A stretch of DNA of 64,000 bases from contig NZ_KB907345.1 of NCBI RefSeq assembly GCF_000381985.1, positions 62,001 to 126,000 on the forward strand, written 5' to 3'. The position numbers and the translations under genes are program-made. Origin of the DNA: Novispirillum itersonii subsp. itersonii ATCC 12639 (GTDB lineage Bacteria > Pseudomonadota > Alphaproteobacteria > Rhodospirillales > Rhodospirillaceae). The notes under the pieces are model-generated. The model ran no database searches, was not told the DNA's origin, and was given only the letters and a program-made list of their open reading frames with translations. This document shows, piece by piece, positions 23,779 to 32,637 of this stretch (positions are counted from its first letter, which is position 1; every line of letters begins with the position of its first letter).

Positions 23779-24779
23779 GCGATACCCTGTTTGAGATGAT
23801 CGGCGTCCGCAAGTACTTCCAGCCCCGCCCGAAAGCGGCGGAACGGCTGCTGGGGCTTGTCGGGCGCGCGAAGCCCCCGGCGGCGCTGCGGGCGGTGGAC
23901 GGGGTTGATCTGGCGGTCCGGCGCGGCGAGGTGCTGGGGCTGGTCGGGGAATCCGGCTGCGGCAAATCCACCCTGTCGCGGATGGCCACCGGCATCCACA
24001 CCCCCAGCGCCGGAGAGGTGCTGTACAACGGCCGCAGCGTGTTTGCGCTGAAAGACCGGGAGAAGCTGGATTTTCTGCTGAAGGTCCAGATGATCTTTCA
24101 GGATCCGTATGCCTCGCTCAATCCGCGCATGCGGGTCCACCGCATCATCAGCGAGGCGCTGGAAGTCCACCGGCTGGCCCCGAAGGCGGAAATCGCCGAC
24201 CGGGTCAGTCAGGCGCTGGAAGACGTCGGGCTGGATGCCGCCTACCGCAACCGTTATCCGCACCAGTTTTCCGGCGGGCAGCGCCAGCGCATCGGCATTG
24301 CCCGGGCCCTTGCGGTCCGCCCGGAGTTTCTGGTCTGCGATGAGCCGGTCTCGGCACTGGATGTGTCGGTACAGGCGCAGGTCATCAACCTGTTTATGGA
24401 TCTGCGCAGCCGCTATGGCCTGACCTATCTGTTTGTCAGCCATGATCTGGGGGTGGTCCGCCACATCAGCGACCGCATCGCCATCATGTACCTTGGCCGG
24501 ATTGTGGAAATCGGCCCGGCGGCTGCGGTGTTCTCTGCCCCCGCCCATCCGTACAGCGCGGCACTGCTGAAAGCCAGCCCGTCGTTAAGCCGCCGCCGCC
24601 GGGTGTTCGAGCCGCTGCAGGGCGATCTGCCTTCGCCGCTGTCCCCGCCATCGGGCTGTCCGTTCCATCCGCGCTGCGCGCAGGCCATGCCGGTCTGCCG
24701 TGAGCGCCGCCCCGTCCTGAAAGAGGTGGCCCCCGGCCAGAGTGCCGCCTGCCACCTGCATCACCCGGAGTCAGCATGA
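23775..24779 (+). CDS. ABC transporter ATP-binding protein, DppF type
   Basis: A 334-residue ATPase. Walker A is GESGCGKS, the Q-loop lies in MIFQDPYASLNPRM, the signature is SGGQRQR, Walker B FLVCDEPVSALD, and the H-loop VSHDLGVV. The C-terminal extension includes GCPFHPRCAQAMPVC. It pairs with the DppD-type ATPase. It overlaps the downstream alpha/beta hydrolase by ATGA, so that enzyme belongs to the same operon. Confidence 0.94.
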   Translation: MSDTLFEMIGVRKYFQPRPKAAERLLGLVGRAKPPAALRAVDGVDLAVRRGEVLGLVGESGCGKSTLSRMATGIHTPSAGEVLYNGRSVFALKDREKLDFLLKVQMIFQDPYASLNPRMRVHRIISEALEVHRLAPKAEIADRVSQALEDVGLDAAYRNRYPHQFSGGQRQRIGIARALAVRPEFLVCDEPVSALDVSVQAQVINLFMDLRSRYGLTYLFVSHDLGVVRHISDRIAIMYLGRIVEIGPAAAVFSAPAHPYSAALLKASPSLSRRRRVFEPLQGDLPSPLSPPSGCPFHPRCAQAMPVCRERRPVLKEVAPGQSAACHLHHPESA

Positions 24780-25648
24780 CCACCCTTTCCCTTTCCCCGG
24801 CGACCGGGCGCAGCGCCCTGCCGTTCGTTGATGCCCATCACCCGGACCGTCCGCTGATGGTGCATTGTTACCGCCCGGCCTCTCACCGCCCGGAAAACCC
24901 GGTGGTGATCGTGCAGCACGGCATGATGCGCAACGGTGATGAATACCGTGATTTCTGGATTCCGGCGGCGGAAAAACACGGCCTGCTGATTGCCGCGCCG
25001 ACGTTTTCCGACGCGGCCTTTCCGGGCGTGGATGGCTACAACAACGGTCTGGTGGTGGCGTCTGACGGCAGCATGACCCCGCCGCAGCACTGGGCCTATG
25101 CGGTTCCGGCCCGGGTGCTGGAGGCTCTGCGCGCCGGGGGGGCGACCACCCGCACTCAGGCGATGCTGTACGGTCATTCCGCCGGGGGGCAGTTCGCCCA
25201 CCGCCTGCTGGCAACGCAGGACCATGCCCCGTTCGCGGCGGTGATTGCCGCCAATCCCGGCTGGTACACCCTGCCGGACCTCGGGCGGGCCTTCCCCGAG
25301 GGGCTGGGCGGGACCGGCTTTGACGATCACCGGCTGGCGGAATGGTTTGCATACCCGATGCAGATTTTTGCCGGTGATCAGGACATCGAGGAAAACGATC
25401 CCAATCTGCCCGCCCAGCCGGAAGCTCTGGCGCAGGGGCCGTGCCGGTATGCGCGGGCTAAGTTCATGTTTATGTTTGCCCGCACACAGGCGGCGGCGCT
25501 GGGGATGCCGTTTCACTGGACCCTGACCGAAGTGCCGGGCGTCGGCCACGATGGCGAGGCGATGTCACGGGCAGCGGCGGCCTTCTGGTTTGAAGACGGT
25601 CGCATTCCCCCGGCATCGGAACTGGTTTCCGATGCCGGGCAGCTCTGA
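24776..25648 (+). CDS. Alpha/beta hydrolase of the transporter operon
   Basis: A 290-residue alpha/beta hydrolase, probably cytoplasmic since no signal peptide is seen. The oxyanion region is VVIVQHGMMRNGDEYRDFW, the nucleophile elbow GHSAGGQFAHRL, the acid region FAGDQDIEEND and the catalytic His region GVGHDGEAMSR. The order and spacing fit a serine esterase or peptidase-like hydrolase. It is translationally coupled to the transporter ATPase (ATGA), implying that it acts on the imported solute, for example by removing an ester or amide group. The substrate is unknown. A 331-bp repeat array separates it from the amidohydrolase gene. Confidence 0.85.
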   Translation: MTTLSLSPATGRSALPFVDAHHPDRPLMVHCYRPASHRPENPVVIVQHGMMRNGDEYRDFWIPAAEKHGLLIAAPTFSDAAFPGVDGYNNGLVVASDGSMTPPQHWAYAVPARVLEALRAGGATTRTQAMLYGHSAGGQFAHRLLATQDHAPFAAVIAANPGWYTLPDLGRAFPEGLGGTGFDDHRLAEWFAYPMQIFAGDQDIEENDPNLPAQPEALAQGPCRYARAKFMFMFARTQAAALGMPFHWTLTEVPGVGHDGEAMSRAAAAFWFEDGRIPPASELVSDAGQL

Positions 25649-25667
25649 CAGATCCGCCAGAGGCAAG

Positions 25668-25960
25668 GGAAGGGCGCGGATGCGCCCGTCCGCGCGTGCG
25701 GACGTAAGCCAAGCGGGCGGAGGCCCGCGCCCGGCGCCTGAGGGACTAAAAAGAAAACCGGAGCGCAGAGACTGGCCCATTGAGGGCCCGTCCGCGCGTG
25801 CGGACGTAAGCCAAGCGGGCGGACGCCCGCGCCCGGCGCCTGAGGGACCGAACAAACGGAGGGCTGCGCAGCAGACCGACTGGCCCATTGAGGGCCCGCG
25901 CGACCATTCGCGCGTAAGCCAAGCGGGCGGACGCCCGCGCCCGGCGCCTGAGGGGCCGAA
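25668..25960. repeat. Second hairpin-cassette array, three units
   Basis: The 331-bp gap between the hydrolase and amidohydrolase genes holds three units of the family seen at 1-761. TAAGCCAAG starts at 25705, 25807 and 25915. Hairpin A is GTCCGC-GCGT-GCGGAC in two units and GCGCGA-CCAT-TCGCGC in the third. Hairpin B is GCGGGC/GCCCGC in all three, with a four-base loop that varies, and the centre of the array keeps GACTGGCCCATTGAGG. The third unit runs directly into the Shine-Dalgarno of the next gene, so the array forms its leader RNA. Confidence 0.9.
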
Positions 25961-25979
25961 CAAACAAAAGGACATCATC

Positions 25980-27401
25980 ATGACCGCGCAGGATTATCAG
26001 GCATTGTGGCAGGCGGTTGACGCCCGGAAAGACCGGCTGACCGCCCTGAGTGATCAGGTGTGGGAAACGCCCGAGGTCTGTTACACCGAGGTCCGGTCCG
26101 CCGCGGCCCATAAGGCAGAGCTTCTGCATCACGGGTTTCGGGTAACGCAGGGCGTTGCCGGTATTGAGACGGCCCTGATTGCCGAGGCCGGGCAGGGCGG
26201 GCCGGTGATTGCCTTTCTGGGGGAATATGATGCCCTGCCGGGCCTTAGCCAGCAGGCCGGGCTGTGTCAGCACCACCCGGTGGAACCCGGCGGCAACGGT
26301 CATGGCTGCGGCCATAATCTGCTGGGGTCTGGGGCGATGCTGGCTGCCGTCGCGCTGAAGGCGTATCTGGCGGAACACGGTCTGCCCGGGCGGGTGCGCT
26401 ATTACGGTTGTCCGGCTGAGGAAGGCGGGGCGGCCAAGACCTTCATGGTCCGCGACGGGGCATTTGCCGATGTCGATATTGCCATCTCGTGGCACCCTTA
26501 CAGCTTCTGGGAAGTGGCCCCGGCGCTGTCGCTGGCCAATACCCGCGCCGATTTCTTCTTCACCGGGCGCACCGCCCATGCCGCCGCCTCGCCGCATCTG
26601 GGCCGCAGTGCGCTGGATGCGGTGGAGCTGATGAGCGTCGGCGTCAATTATATGCGGGAGCATATGCCCTCTGACGCCCGTGTCCATTATGCCCTCCTCG
26701 ATGCCGGGGGGATTGCCCCCAACGTGGTGCAGGCCCGGGCCCATGTCCGCTATTCCATCCGGGCGATGGATCTGCAGGGCATGCTGGATCTGGTGGAGCG
26801 GGTGCATAAAATCGCACAGGGTGCGGCCCTGATGACGGAAACCAGTGTGCGGATGCAGATCATCAGCGCGGTGTCGAACACGCTGGGCAACCGCCCGCTG
26901 GAAGAAGCCCTGCACGCGGTGATGACCGATCTGGGGCCGCCGCCGTTTGATGCCGGGGACCGCGCCTACGCCGAAGGTATTCGGGCGACGCTGTCAGAAA
27001 AGGATATCGCCTCGGTCTATCAGGCGATCGGCATGCCGCAGCGCGATGTCCCGCTGGCTGATTTTCTGGTGCCGCTGGATACGCCGCGCAAGCCGCTGAT
27101 CGGATCCACCGATGTCGGCGATGTCAGCTGGGTGGTGCCGACGGTGCAGGTCCATGCCCCGACGGTGGCGATCGGTACGCCGTTCCACACCTGGCAGGTG
27201 GTGGCGCAGGGCAAGGCCCCGGCAGCCCATAAAGCGATGGTGCATGCCGCCAAGGCAATGGCGGCCACCGGGTTGGCCGCAATCCGTGATCCGGCGCTGA
27301 TCGTGGCGGCGAAAGCGGCACTGGCTGCCCATACCGCCCGCACCCCCTATGTCTGCCCGGTCGGGCCGGACGTACAGCCGCCGCTGGATATGTCGCGCTG
27401 A
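25980..27401 (+). CDS. M20-family amidohydrolase, AbgB-like
   Basis: A 473-residue zinc-type amidohydrolase. Metal and catalytic motifs are FLGEYDALPG, NGHGCGHNLLGSG, CPAEEGGAAK and a dimerisation-domain region HAAASPHLGRSALDAVELM. The length and these blocks fit the AbgB / p-aminobenzoyl-glutamate hydrolase subunit B group better than short peptidase T types. The ATG at 25980 follows AAAAGGA by 7 nt; the longer frame from 25551 reads through the hydrolase gene and repeat array. It lies at the end of the transporter operon, after the repeat array, so it probably hydrolyses the imported aminoacyl compound. Folate catabolite cleavage is a specific possibility, not shown. Confidence 0.88.
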   Translation: MTAQDYQALWQAVDARKDRLTALSDQVWETPEVCYTEVRSAAAHKAELLHHGFRVTQGVAGIETALIAEAGQGGPVIAFLGEYDALPGLSQQAGLCQHHPVEPGGNGHGCGHNLLGSGAMLAAVALKAYLAEHGLPGRVRYYGCPAEEGGAAKTFMVRDGAFADVDIAISWHPYSFWEVAPALSLANTRADFFFTGRTAHAAASPHLGRSALDAVELMSVGVNYMREHMPSDARVHYALLDAGGIAPNVVQARAHVRYSIRAMDLQGMLDLVERVHKIAQGAALMTETSVRMQIISAVSNTLGNRPLEEALHAVMTDLGPPPFDAGDRAYAEGIRATLSEKDIASVYQAIGMPQRDVPLADFLVPLDTPRKPLIGSTDVGDVSWVVPTVQVHAPTVAIGTPFHTWQVVAQGKAPAAHKAMVHAAKAMAATGLAAIRDPALIVAAKAALAAHTARTPYVCPVGPDVQPPLDMSR

Positions 27402-27422
27402 TCCCCTGTGGTTATGGGATCA
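27399..27422. terminator. Inverted repeat between convergent genes
   Basis: TGATCCC (27399-27405) and GGGATCA (27416-27422) are perfect arms that include the stop codons of the convergent amidohydrolase and methyltransferase genes. There is no T run, so a terminator role is tentative. Confidence 0.4.
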
Positions 27423-28194
27423 GCCGCACCGGCGGGCTGTCGGCTGTGGCCGGGTGCTTCTGGTAAATGACACCCTCCTGCGCCGGATCGGACCGCAGGA
27501 GGTTGTCCGGCCCGTACAGCGGCATGCCGGGGTACTGTCTGATGGTTGCCCGGGGGGTGAACCCGGCGGCGACGGCGGTATCATGGAAGGCGAAGTTACT
27601 GAAAATCTGACAGTAAAACCCGCCGGGCCGCACCACCTGCGCCAGCCCGGTCACCGTCCGTTCGTAATCGGCAAACCGGATCAGCCGGTCACAGCGCCGG
27701 GGGCGTGACCACAGGTCATGGTGCCGGAACACTGACAGGGCGAACACCGCGTCAAACAGCTTTCCGTCTTCTGGCAGTACAGCGGCGGATGATCCGCACA
27801 GCAGGGTCAGCCGCCCGTCGTGCTGCAAACGCGACAGGGTGTGTCCGGCACTGGTCAGGCGCTGTGGGCTGATATCAATGCCGGTCAGCAGGCTATCAGG
27901 AAAGCTGATGCTGAGGGATGCCAGCTCTTCCCCGGTTGAGCAGCCGAACGACAGCAGCCGCAGCGGCCGGGGCTGTCCGGCCAGTTCTGCCTGAAGAAAG
28001 CGCAATAACGCCGGATGGCGCACGACTTTGGTGAAGCCGGAGGGCTGAAACAGATTGTCCGGTGCCTGAAGCTGCAGGCGGGCTGTCTCCCGCTCTTCCG
28101 GTGTGCTGCCCCGGTACAGGCTGTGCAGAAGCCGGAGACGGCGAACCCCGGGAAGCATGCGGATGTAGCTGTGAAGGCGGGACTGAAAACGCAT
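27412..28194 (-). CDS. Class I SAM-dependent methyltransferase
   Basis: A 260-residue protein with a Rossmann-type methyltransferase core. Motif I is LRLLSFGCSTGEELASLS, the acidic residue after strand 2 lies in LTGIDISPQRL, and the motif IV region is FDAVFALSVFRHHDL. An N-terminal helical stretch of about 80 residues contains many basic residues. The SFGCSTGEE sequence resembles the CheR-type motif I, but the CheR N-terminal domain is not evident. It is convergent with the amidohydrolase and 57 bp downstream of a MocR-type regulator on the same strand. Substrate unknown. Confidence 0.8.
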   Translation of the reverse strand: MRFQSRLHSYIRMLPGVRRLRLLHSLYRGSTPEERETARLQLQAPDNLFQPSGFTKVVRHPALLRFLQAELAGQPRPLRLLSFGCSTGEELASLSISFPDSLLTGIDISPQRLTSAGHTLSRLQHDGRLTLLCGSSAAVLPEDGKLFDAVFALSVFRHHDLWSRPRRCDRLIRFADYERTVTGLAQVVRPGGFYCQIFSNFAFHDTAVAAGFTPRATIRQYPGMPLYGPDNLLRSDPAQEGVIYQKHPATADSPPVRLIP

Positions 28195-28250
28195 AACGCC
28201 CTGAAAGGGTCAGTGGAAATGGCAAAGGCACCCTACTGTGGCTGATGCTC

Positions 28251-29717
28251 TCACGCAAGCATGCGGTGTGCCTGTGCCAGCAGTGCCACTGCCTGACCGG
28301 CCTCGGCTTCGGTCAGGGCGGCAAAGCCGATGCGGAAGGCCTGCGGGGAAGGGGTGCCCGGTATCACTGCAAACGAAGATCCCGGCCGCACCGCCAGCCC
28401 CAGCCGCGCGGCGGCGGTGGCCCAGCGGTCGGCGTCGCTGCCGTCGGTGATGGTCGCCCACAGGGCCAGCCCGCCTGCCGGGGAATGGATCTGCAGGGCA
28501 TGGCCGAGGGCTGCGGTCAGTGCTGCCGTCATGTGATCGCGCCGGGCCTGATAGATCCGCCGCGCCTTGCGGGTGTGGCGGGCCAGATCCCCGTCCTCAA
28601 TCAGCCGGGCGACGGCGGCTTCCAGCGGGGTATCGCCCTGACGGTCGATGGCATCCCGCCGCTCCGCCATCACCCGCAGCAGGGCCGGGGGGGCCGCTGC
28701 ATAGCCCAGCCGCAGGGTCGGGGCCAGCACTTTCGACAGGGACCCGACGTAGATCACGGCTCCGCCACCGGGCAGCCCGTCTCCGCCGGGGCGGCACCGG
28801 GCGGCCAGCGGCAGCACCGGGGTGCCATCGAAGCGGTAATCGTGATCATAGTCATCCTCGATGAGGATCAGGCCGTGACGGGCGGCCAGATCCAGCAGCC
28901 GCAGCCGCCGTTCCGCCCCCAGTGTCACCGTGGTCGGGTACTGATGATGCGGGGTGACGTAGACCGCCCGCAGCCCGGCACCGGATGCCGCCAGCGCTTC
29001 CAGCGCCGTCAGATCAATCCCGCCGGAATCCACCGGGACCGGCAGCACCCGGGCTCCGGCAGCCCGGAAGGCGGCTGCGGCCTGCGGATAGCCGGGGTCT
29101 TCCACCGCAATGGCACCATTCCCGGTGATACCGGGCGGCATGGCGGCCACCGCAGCCAGATACAGCGCCATCTGGCTGCCCCGGGTGACCAGCAGATCGA
29201 AGGCCCCGGGGGACAGGCCGCGTTCAGTCGCCAGAAGCCGGGACAGGGCCCCCCGCAGCTGAGGCAGCCCGCGCGGATCGCCATAGCCGTCACCATAGCC
29301 GCTGCTGCCGCTGAGGGCACGGCGGAAGGCGCGGGCGAAATCGGCGGCAGGCATCAGGCGCGGGTCTGGCACACCGTCTGACAGATGCAGCAGCACTGCC
29401 GGGGTGCCGGGCGGCTTGGGCCGCACCGGCGGGCGGGCGGGGGCCGCCGGGGCATGATCGGGCAGGGTGGCGGTGACAAAGGTCCCGCGCGACGGGGACG
29501 GCGTCAGCCAGCCCTGAGCGATGGCCTCGCGGAATGCGGCATCGACGGTGTTGCGGTGCAGCCCGAGTTCCGCCGCCAGAGCCCGGCTGCCGGGCAGCCG
29601 GTCGCCCGGCTTCAGGCGGCCATCGGTGATGGCGGCAATAATCGCATCGCACAGCCGCAGGAACACCGGGCGCCGCTGCCCCGGTGCCTGCGACAGATCG
29701 AACGGAAAGGTCTGCAT
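28251..29717 (-). CDS. MocR-type regulator: GntR HTH fused to PLP aminotransferase fold
   Basis: A 488-residue protein with a GntR winged helix at residues 15-85 (LRLCDAIIAAITDGRLKPGDRLPGSRALAAELGLHRNTVDAAFREAIAQGW) joined by a proline-rich linker to a fold-type I aminotransferase domain (about 115-485). The PLP lysine lies in YVGSLSKVLAPTLRLGYAAAP, and DDYDHDYRFDG is the usual acidic block before it. Such proteins (PdxR, GabR, TauR) sense PLP or amino-acid-PLP adducts and activate divergent genes. The ATG at 29717 was chosen over the GTG at 29720. It is divergent from the glutamine amidotransferase-like gene at 29842, its most likely target. Confidence 0.9.
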   Translation of the reverse strand: MQTFPFDLSQAPGQRRPVFLRLCDAIIAAITDGRLKPGDRLPGSRALAAELGLHRNTVDAAFREAIAQGWLTPSPSRGTFVTATLPDHAPAAPARPPVRPKPPGTPAVLLHLSDGVPDPRLMPAADFARAFRRALSGSSGYGDGYGDPRGLPQLRGALSRLLATERGLSPGAFDLLVTRGSQMALYLAAVAAMPPGITGNGAIAVEDPGYPQAAAAFRAAGARVLPVPVDSGGIDLTALEALAASGAGLRAVYVTPHHQYPTTVTLGAERRLRLLDLAARHGLILIEDDYDHDYRFDGTPVLPLAARCRPGGDGLPGGGAVIYVGSLSKVLAPTLRLGYAAAPPALLRVMAERRDAIDRQGDTPLEAAVARLIEDGDLARHTRKARRIYQARRDHMTAALTAALGHALQIHSPAGGLALWATITDGSDADRWATAAARLGLAVRPGSSFAVIPGTPSPQAFRIGFAALTEAEAGQAVALLAQAHRMLA

Positions 29718-29841
29718 CACAACCGGCCTATCAGAAATCTCAGAACCGGCACTTTATCACAGGCCGGGGAGACGGTAGCAGGGGGATCTGCCCAGCTCCC
29801 TCCCCCAGCTCCCTCCCCGGCCCCCGACAGGAGACCCCCCA

Positions 29842-30543
29842 ATGCTGAAAACCGCTGTCGCCATCCGTCATGTTGCGTTCGAGGATCTGGGGACGTTCGC
29901 CCCGGTGCTGACCGCCGCCGGGTACAAAGTGCATTACTATGATGCCGGTGTTGATGACCTGTGGACCCTTGATCCGCTGAAGACCGATCTGCTGATCGTG
30001 CTGGGCGGTCCGGTCGGGGTCTACGACGCTGCCCGCTATCCGGTCCTGACGGAAGAAACGGAGCTGCTGCGCACCCGTCTGGCCGCAGGCCGCCCGACGC
30101 TGGGCCTGTGTCTGGGGGCCCAGCTGATGGCTGCGGCCCTTGGGGCGCGGGTGCAGGCCACGGGGCGGAAGGAGATCGGCTTTTCGGCCCTGACCCTGAC
30201 CGATGCCGGGCGTTATGGTCCGCTGGGGCAACTGGATGGTATCCCGGTGCTGCACTGGCATGGCGATATGTTTGACATCCCCGACGGGGCGGTGCGGCTG
30301 GCGGGGACCCCCCTGTGTGCCAATCAGGGCTTTGCCCTTGGCCCGAATGTGCTGGGCTTACAGTTTCACCCGGAAGCGGACGCCGCCCGCTTTGAGCAGT
30401 GGCTGATCGGTCACGCGGCGGAGCTGGAAGGCGCGGGGATTGACCCGCGGACCCTGCGGGATCAGGCTGAATGGCGCGGGGCGGCCCTGCGGCAGGCCGG
30501 TCAGGCGATGCTGACCGACTGGCTGGCCGGTTTGCAGCGTTGA
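29842..30543 (+). CDS. Class I glutamine amidotransferase-like protein
   Basis: A 233-residue stand-alone GATase. The oxyanion strand is LLIVLGGPVGVYD, the nucleophile region TLGLCLGAQLMAAALG contains the catalytic Cys, and the His-Glu pair is in LQFHPEAD. It resembles GMP synthase glutaminase-type and gamma-glutamyl hydrolase-like enzymes of uncertain substrate. The ATG follows ACAGGAG. The upstream sequence has two copies of CAGCTCCCTCCCC. It is 22 bp upstream of a MOSC gene and divergent from the MocR regulator. Confidence 0.87.
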   Translation: MLKTAVAIRHVAFEDLGTFAPVLTAAGYKVHYYDAGVDDLWTLDPLKTDLLIVLGGPVGVYDAARYPVLTEETELLRTRLAAGRPTLGLCLGAQLMAAALGARVQATGRKEIGFSALTLTDAGRYGPLGQLDGIPVLHWHGDMFDIPDGAVRLAGTPLCANQGFALGPNVLGLQFHPEADAARFEQWLIGHAAELEGAGIDPRTLRDQAEWRGAALRQAGQAMLTDWLAGLQR

Positions 30544-30565
30544 GCGGAGAGGAAGGGAGAGCGCA

Positions 30566-31285
30566 ATGTCTTCAGTCAATCTTCAGGCGCTGCTGACGGG
30601 GGCGGTTGCCCCGCTGACGGGGGCGCTGCCGGGGGCGGGGGGCAGCCGCACGGTGCCCAGCGGGATTGCCAAGCGGCCTGTTTCTGCCCCGCTGCCGCTG
30701 GGGGCAACCGGGTTCAGCGGCGACGCTCAGGGGGATACCCGGCATCATGGGGGGCCGGAAAAAGCCGTGCATCATTATCCGCTGGATCATTATGACGGCT
30801 GGCGGGCCGATCTGGGGGCGCATCCGCTGCTGACGGCGGCGGGGGCCTTCGGTGAAAACCTGTCAACGCTGGGGCTGGATGAAGCGGTGGTGGCGGTCGG
30901 CGATGTGTTCCGGCTGGGGACGGCGGTGGTACAGGTGTCGCAGGGGCGGCAGCCCTGCTTCCGGCTTAATCTGCGGTTCGGGCGGCCGGATATGGCGCGG
31001 CGGGTACAGGCCAGCGGCCGGACCGGCTGGTATTACCGGGTGCTGCAGCCCGGAGTGGTCGGGCCGGATGACACCCTGACCCTGATTGACCGCGTCGCCC
31101 CTGCGTGGACGCTGGCCCGCCTGTGGCGCACCCTGTATGCCGACCCTTTGCACCGGGGCGAGTTGCAGCGTATGGCAGCCCTGACCCCTCTGGCGGAAGG
31201 CTGGCGCCTGCTGGCGGCAAGGCGTCTGGCCTCCGGTGCGGTGGAAGACTGGGGGCGACGGCTGGATGGCCCGGCAGCGGAGTAA
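30566..31285 (+). CDS. MOSC-domain protein, YiiM-like
   Basis: A 239-residue protein. The MOSC beta-barrel is recognised by GDAQGDTRHHGGPEKAVHHYPLDHYDGW, FGENLSTLGLDE and the conserved cysteine in QGRQPCFRLNLRFG, where molybdenum cofactor sulfur chemistry takes place in this family. The C-terminal 60 residues fit the 3-alpha domain of YiiM. YiiM-type proteins reduce N-hydroxylated compounds using a molybdenum cofactor. It shares an operon with the amidotransferase-like gene. Confidence 0.88.
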   Translation: MSSVNLQALLTGAVAPLTGALPGAGGSRTVPSGIAKRPVSAPLPLGATGFSGDAQGDTRHHGGPEKAVHHYPLDHYDGWRADLGAHPLLTAAGAFGENLSTLGLDEAVVAVGDVFRLGTAVVQVSQGRQPCFRLNLRFGRPDMARRVQASGRTGWYYRVLQPGVVGPDDTLTLIDRVAPAWTLARLWRTLYADPLHRGELQRMAALTPLAEGWRLLAARRLASGAVEDWGRRLDGPAAE

Positions 31286-31622
31286 GGGGTGTTGCCCGGA
31301 ATTTGCCGTATTCCATTCAGACAGCGTTCAGGCGGGCAGGGGTAGTGTCTGTCTTACACGCTCTCTCTCCTTGTCGTGTCGTAACAAAGACCCTGCCTTA
31401 AACAAGCCCTGTATGATCAAAGTCCCTCCCATTTTGATCCGTTATCCTGTCTGTCTTATGTTCCCTGTCCTGTTTTCCCTGTCCTGTTTTCCCTGTTCTG
31501 TTTTCCCTGTCTTGATACCCTGTCTGTATTTACCTTGTCTGTCCTTGTCCCCTTTAAGATAATCCCCTCTCTTTAAAGGGATCCCCACGAAAACGGCTCC
31601 GGGCTCCACCGGGGCCGTTTTT
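31286..31622. repeat. Gene-free stretch with CCTGT-rich pyrimidine repeats and a terminator
   Basis: From about 31443 to 31552 the + strand is almost all C and T with CCTGT recurring. Its core is four 14-bp units starting at 31461, 31475, 31489 and 31503, with consensus TTCCCTGTCCTGTT. At 31589-31622 AAAACGGC and GCCGTTTT with inner GC-rich pairs form a hairpin with flanking A and T runs, suited to terminate the minus-strand LysR gene. No gene is supported. Confidence 0.75.
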
Positions 31623-31624
31623 GG

Positions 31625-32536
31625 TTATGTCGCCGTCGGGCAGGCATCGCGCACGGTGCCCCGGATCAGGTCGCGCAGCCAGCGATGGGCCGGGGATGCG
31701 CTGTCCCGCACATGCCAGACCATCTGCAATGGCAGCACGCGGGCAGGCAGCGGCAGCGGGCAGACGCCGAACCCGGCCAGCCCGAAGTGGCGCGACAGGG
31801 CCATGGTGGTCACCACCAGATCTGTGCCGCGCAGAAACACCGGCAGAGCGGAAAAGTTGGGCAACTGCAACACCACCTGCCGCCGCAGGCCCCGTTCGGC
31901 AAGGCTTTCGTCAATCGCCGTCTCTTCAGTGTCGCTGTACACGATGGTGATGTGTCGGGCTGCCAGATAATCCTCCAGCGATGCCGGGGCGTCGCGGCGG
32001 GTGGAATCGTAGAAGCAGGCCATGGTGTCATCATACAGGCCGGTGCGCACCAGATCCGGATAATCGGGGGCGAACGGGCTGATCAGCAGATCACAGTCAC
32101 GGTTCCGCAGCATGTCGCCGCCGCTGTTGCCGGGGGTTCTGATGCGCAGGCGGATGCCCGGGGCTTCGCGCTGCAGACGGTGGAACACCGGGGGCAGAAC
32201 GATATCGCGCTGATAATCATTGGCGGCAATCACGAAGCGGCGGGTGGAGCTTGCCGGATCGAAGGCCGGTTCCTGCGCCATCCCTTCCAGCGCCGTCAGG
32301 GCCTGCCGTGCCACCGGCGCAAGCGACAGCGCGTGTTCGGTCGGCTCCATGCCGCGTCCGGCCCTGACAAACAGCGGGTCGCCCAGCACGGTCCGCAGCC
32401 GGTCCAGCGCATGGCTGACCGCCGACTGTGTCAGGCCCAGCCTGCGGGCGGTGGCAGTGGCCGATCCGGTCTCCAGCAGGGACAGCAGCAGCCGCAGGGA
32501 TCGCCCGTCGAGATCAAGGTAATGAAGTTTGCTCAT
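31625..32536 (-). CDS. LysR-family transcriptional regulator
   Basis: A 303-residue LysR protein. The winged HTH occupies residues 8-65 with LRLLLSLLETGSATATARRLGLTQSAVSHALDRLRTVLGDPLFVRAGRGMEPTEHA. The C-terminal periplasmic-binding-like effector domain starts near residue 92. The ATG at 32536 starts the family-typical N-terminus, and the extension to 32584 was discarded. It is divergent from a flavodoxin-like gene 101 bp away; ATGAA and TTCAT half-sites between them could be part of its operator. It probably controls that gene. Confidence 0.92.
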   Translation of the reverse strand: MSKLHYLDLDGRSLRLLLSLLETGSATATARRLGLTQSAVSHALDRLRTVLGDPLFVRAGRGMEPTEHALSLAPVARQALTALEGMAQEPAFDPASSTRRFVIAANDYQRDIVLPPVFHRLQREAPGIRLRIRTPGNSGGDMLRNRDCDLLISPFAPDYPDLVRTGLYDDTMACFYDSTRRDAPASLEDYLAARHITIVYSDTEETAIDESLAERGLRRQVVLQLPNFSALPVFLRGTDLVVTTMALSRHFGLAGFGVCPLPLPARVLPLQMVWHVRDSASPAHRWLRDLIRGTVRDACPTAT

Positions 32537-32637
32537 GGTATTTATGAAACCGATGCCATTTTCTTCATGGTCTGTCACGGGCACAGTGTCGTCAACAGAG
32601 AGTTGGCAGCCCTGCCTTCCAGACGGAGATCACGACC

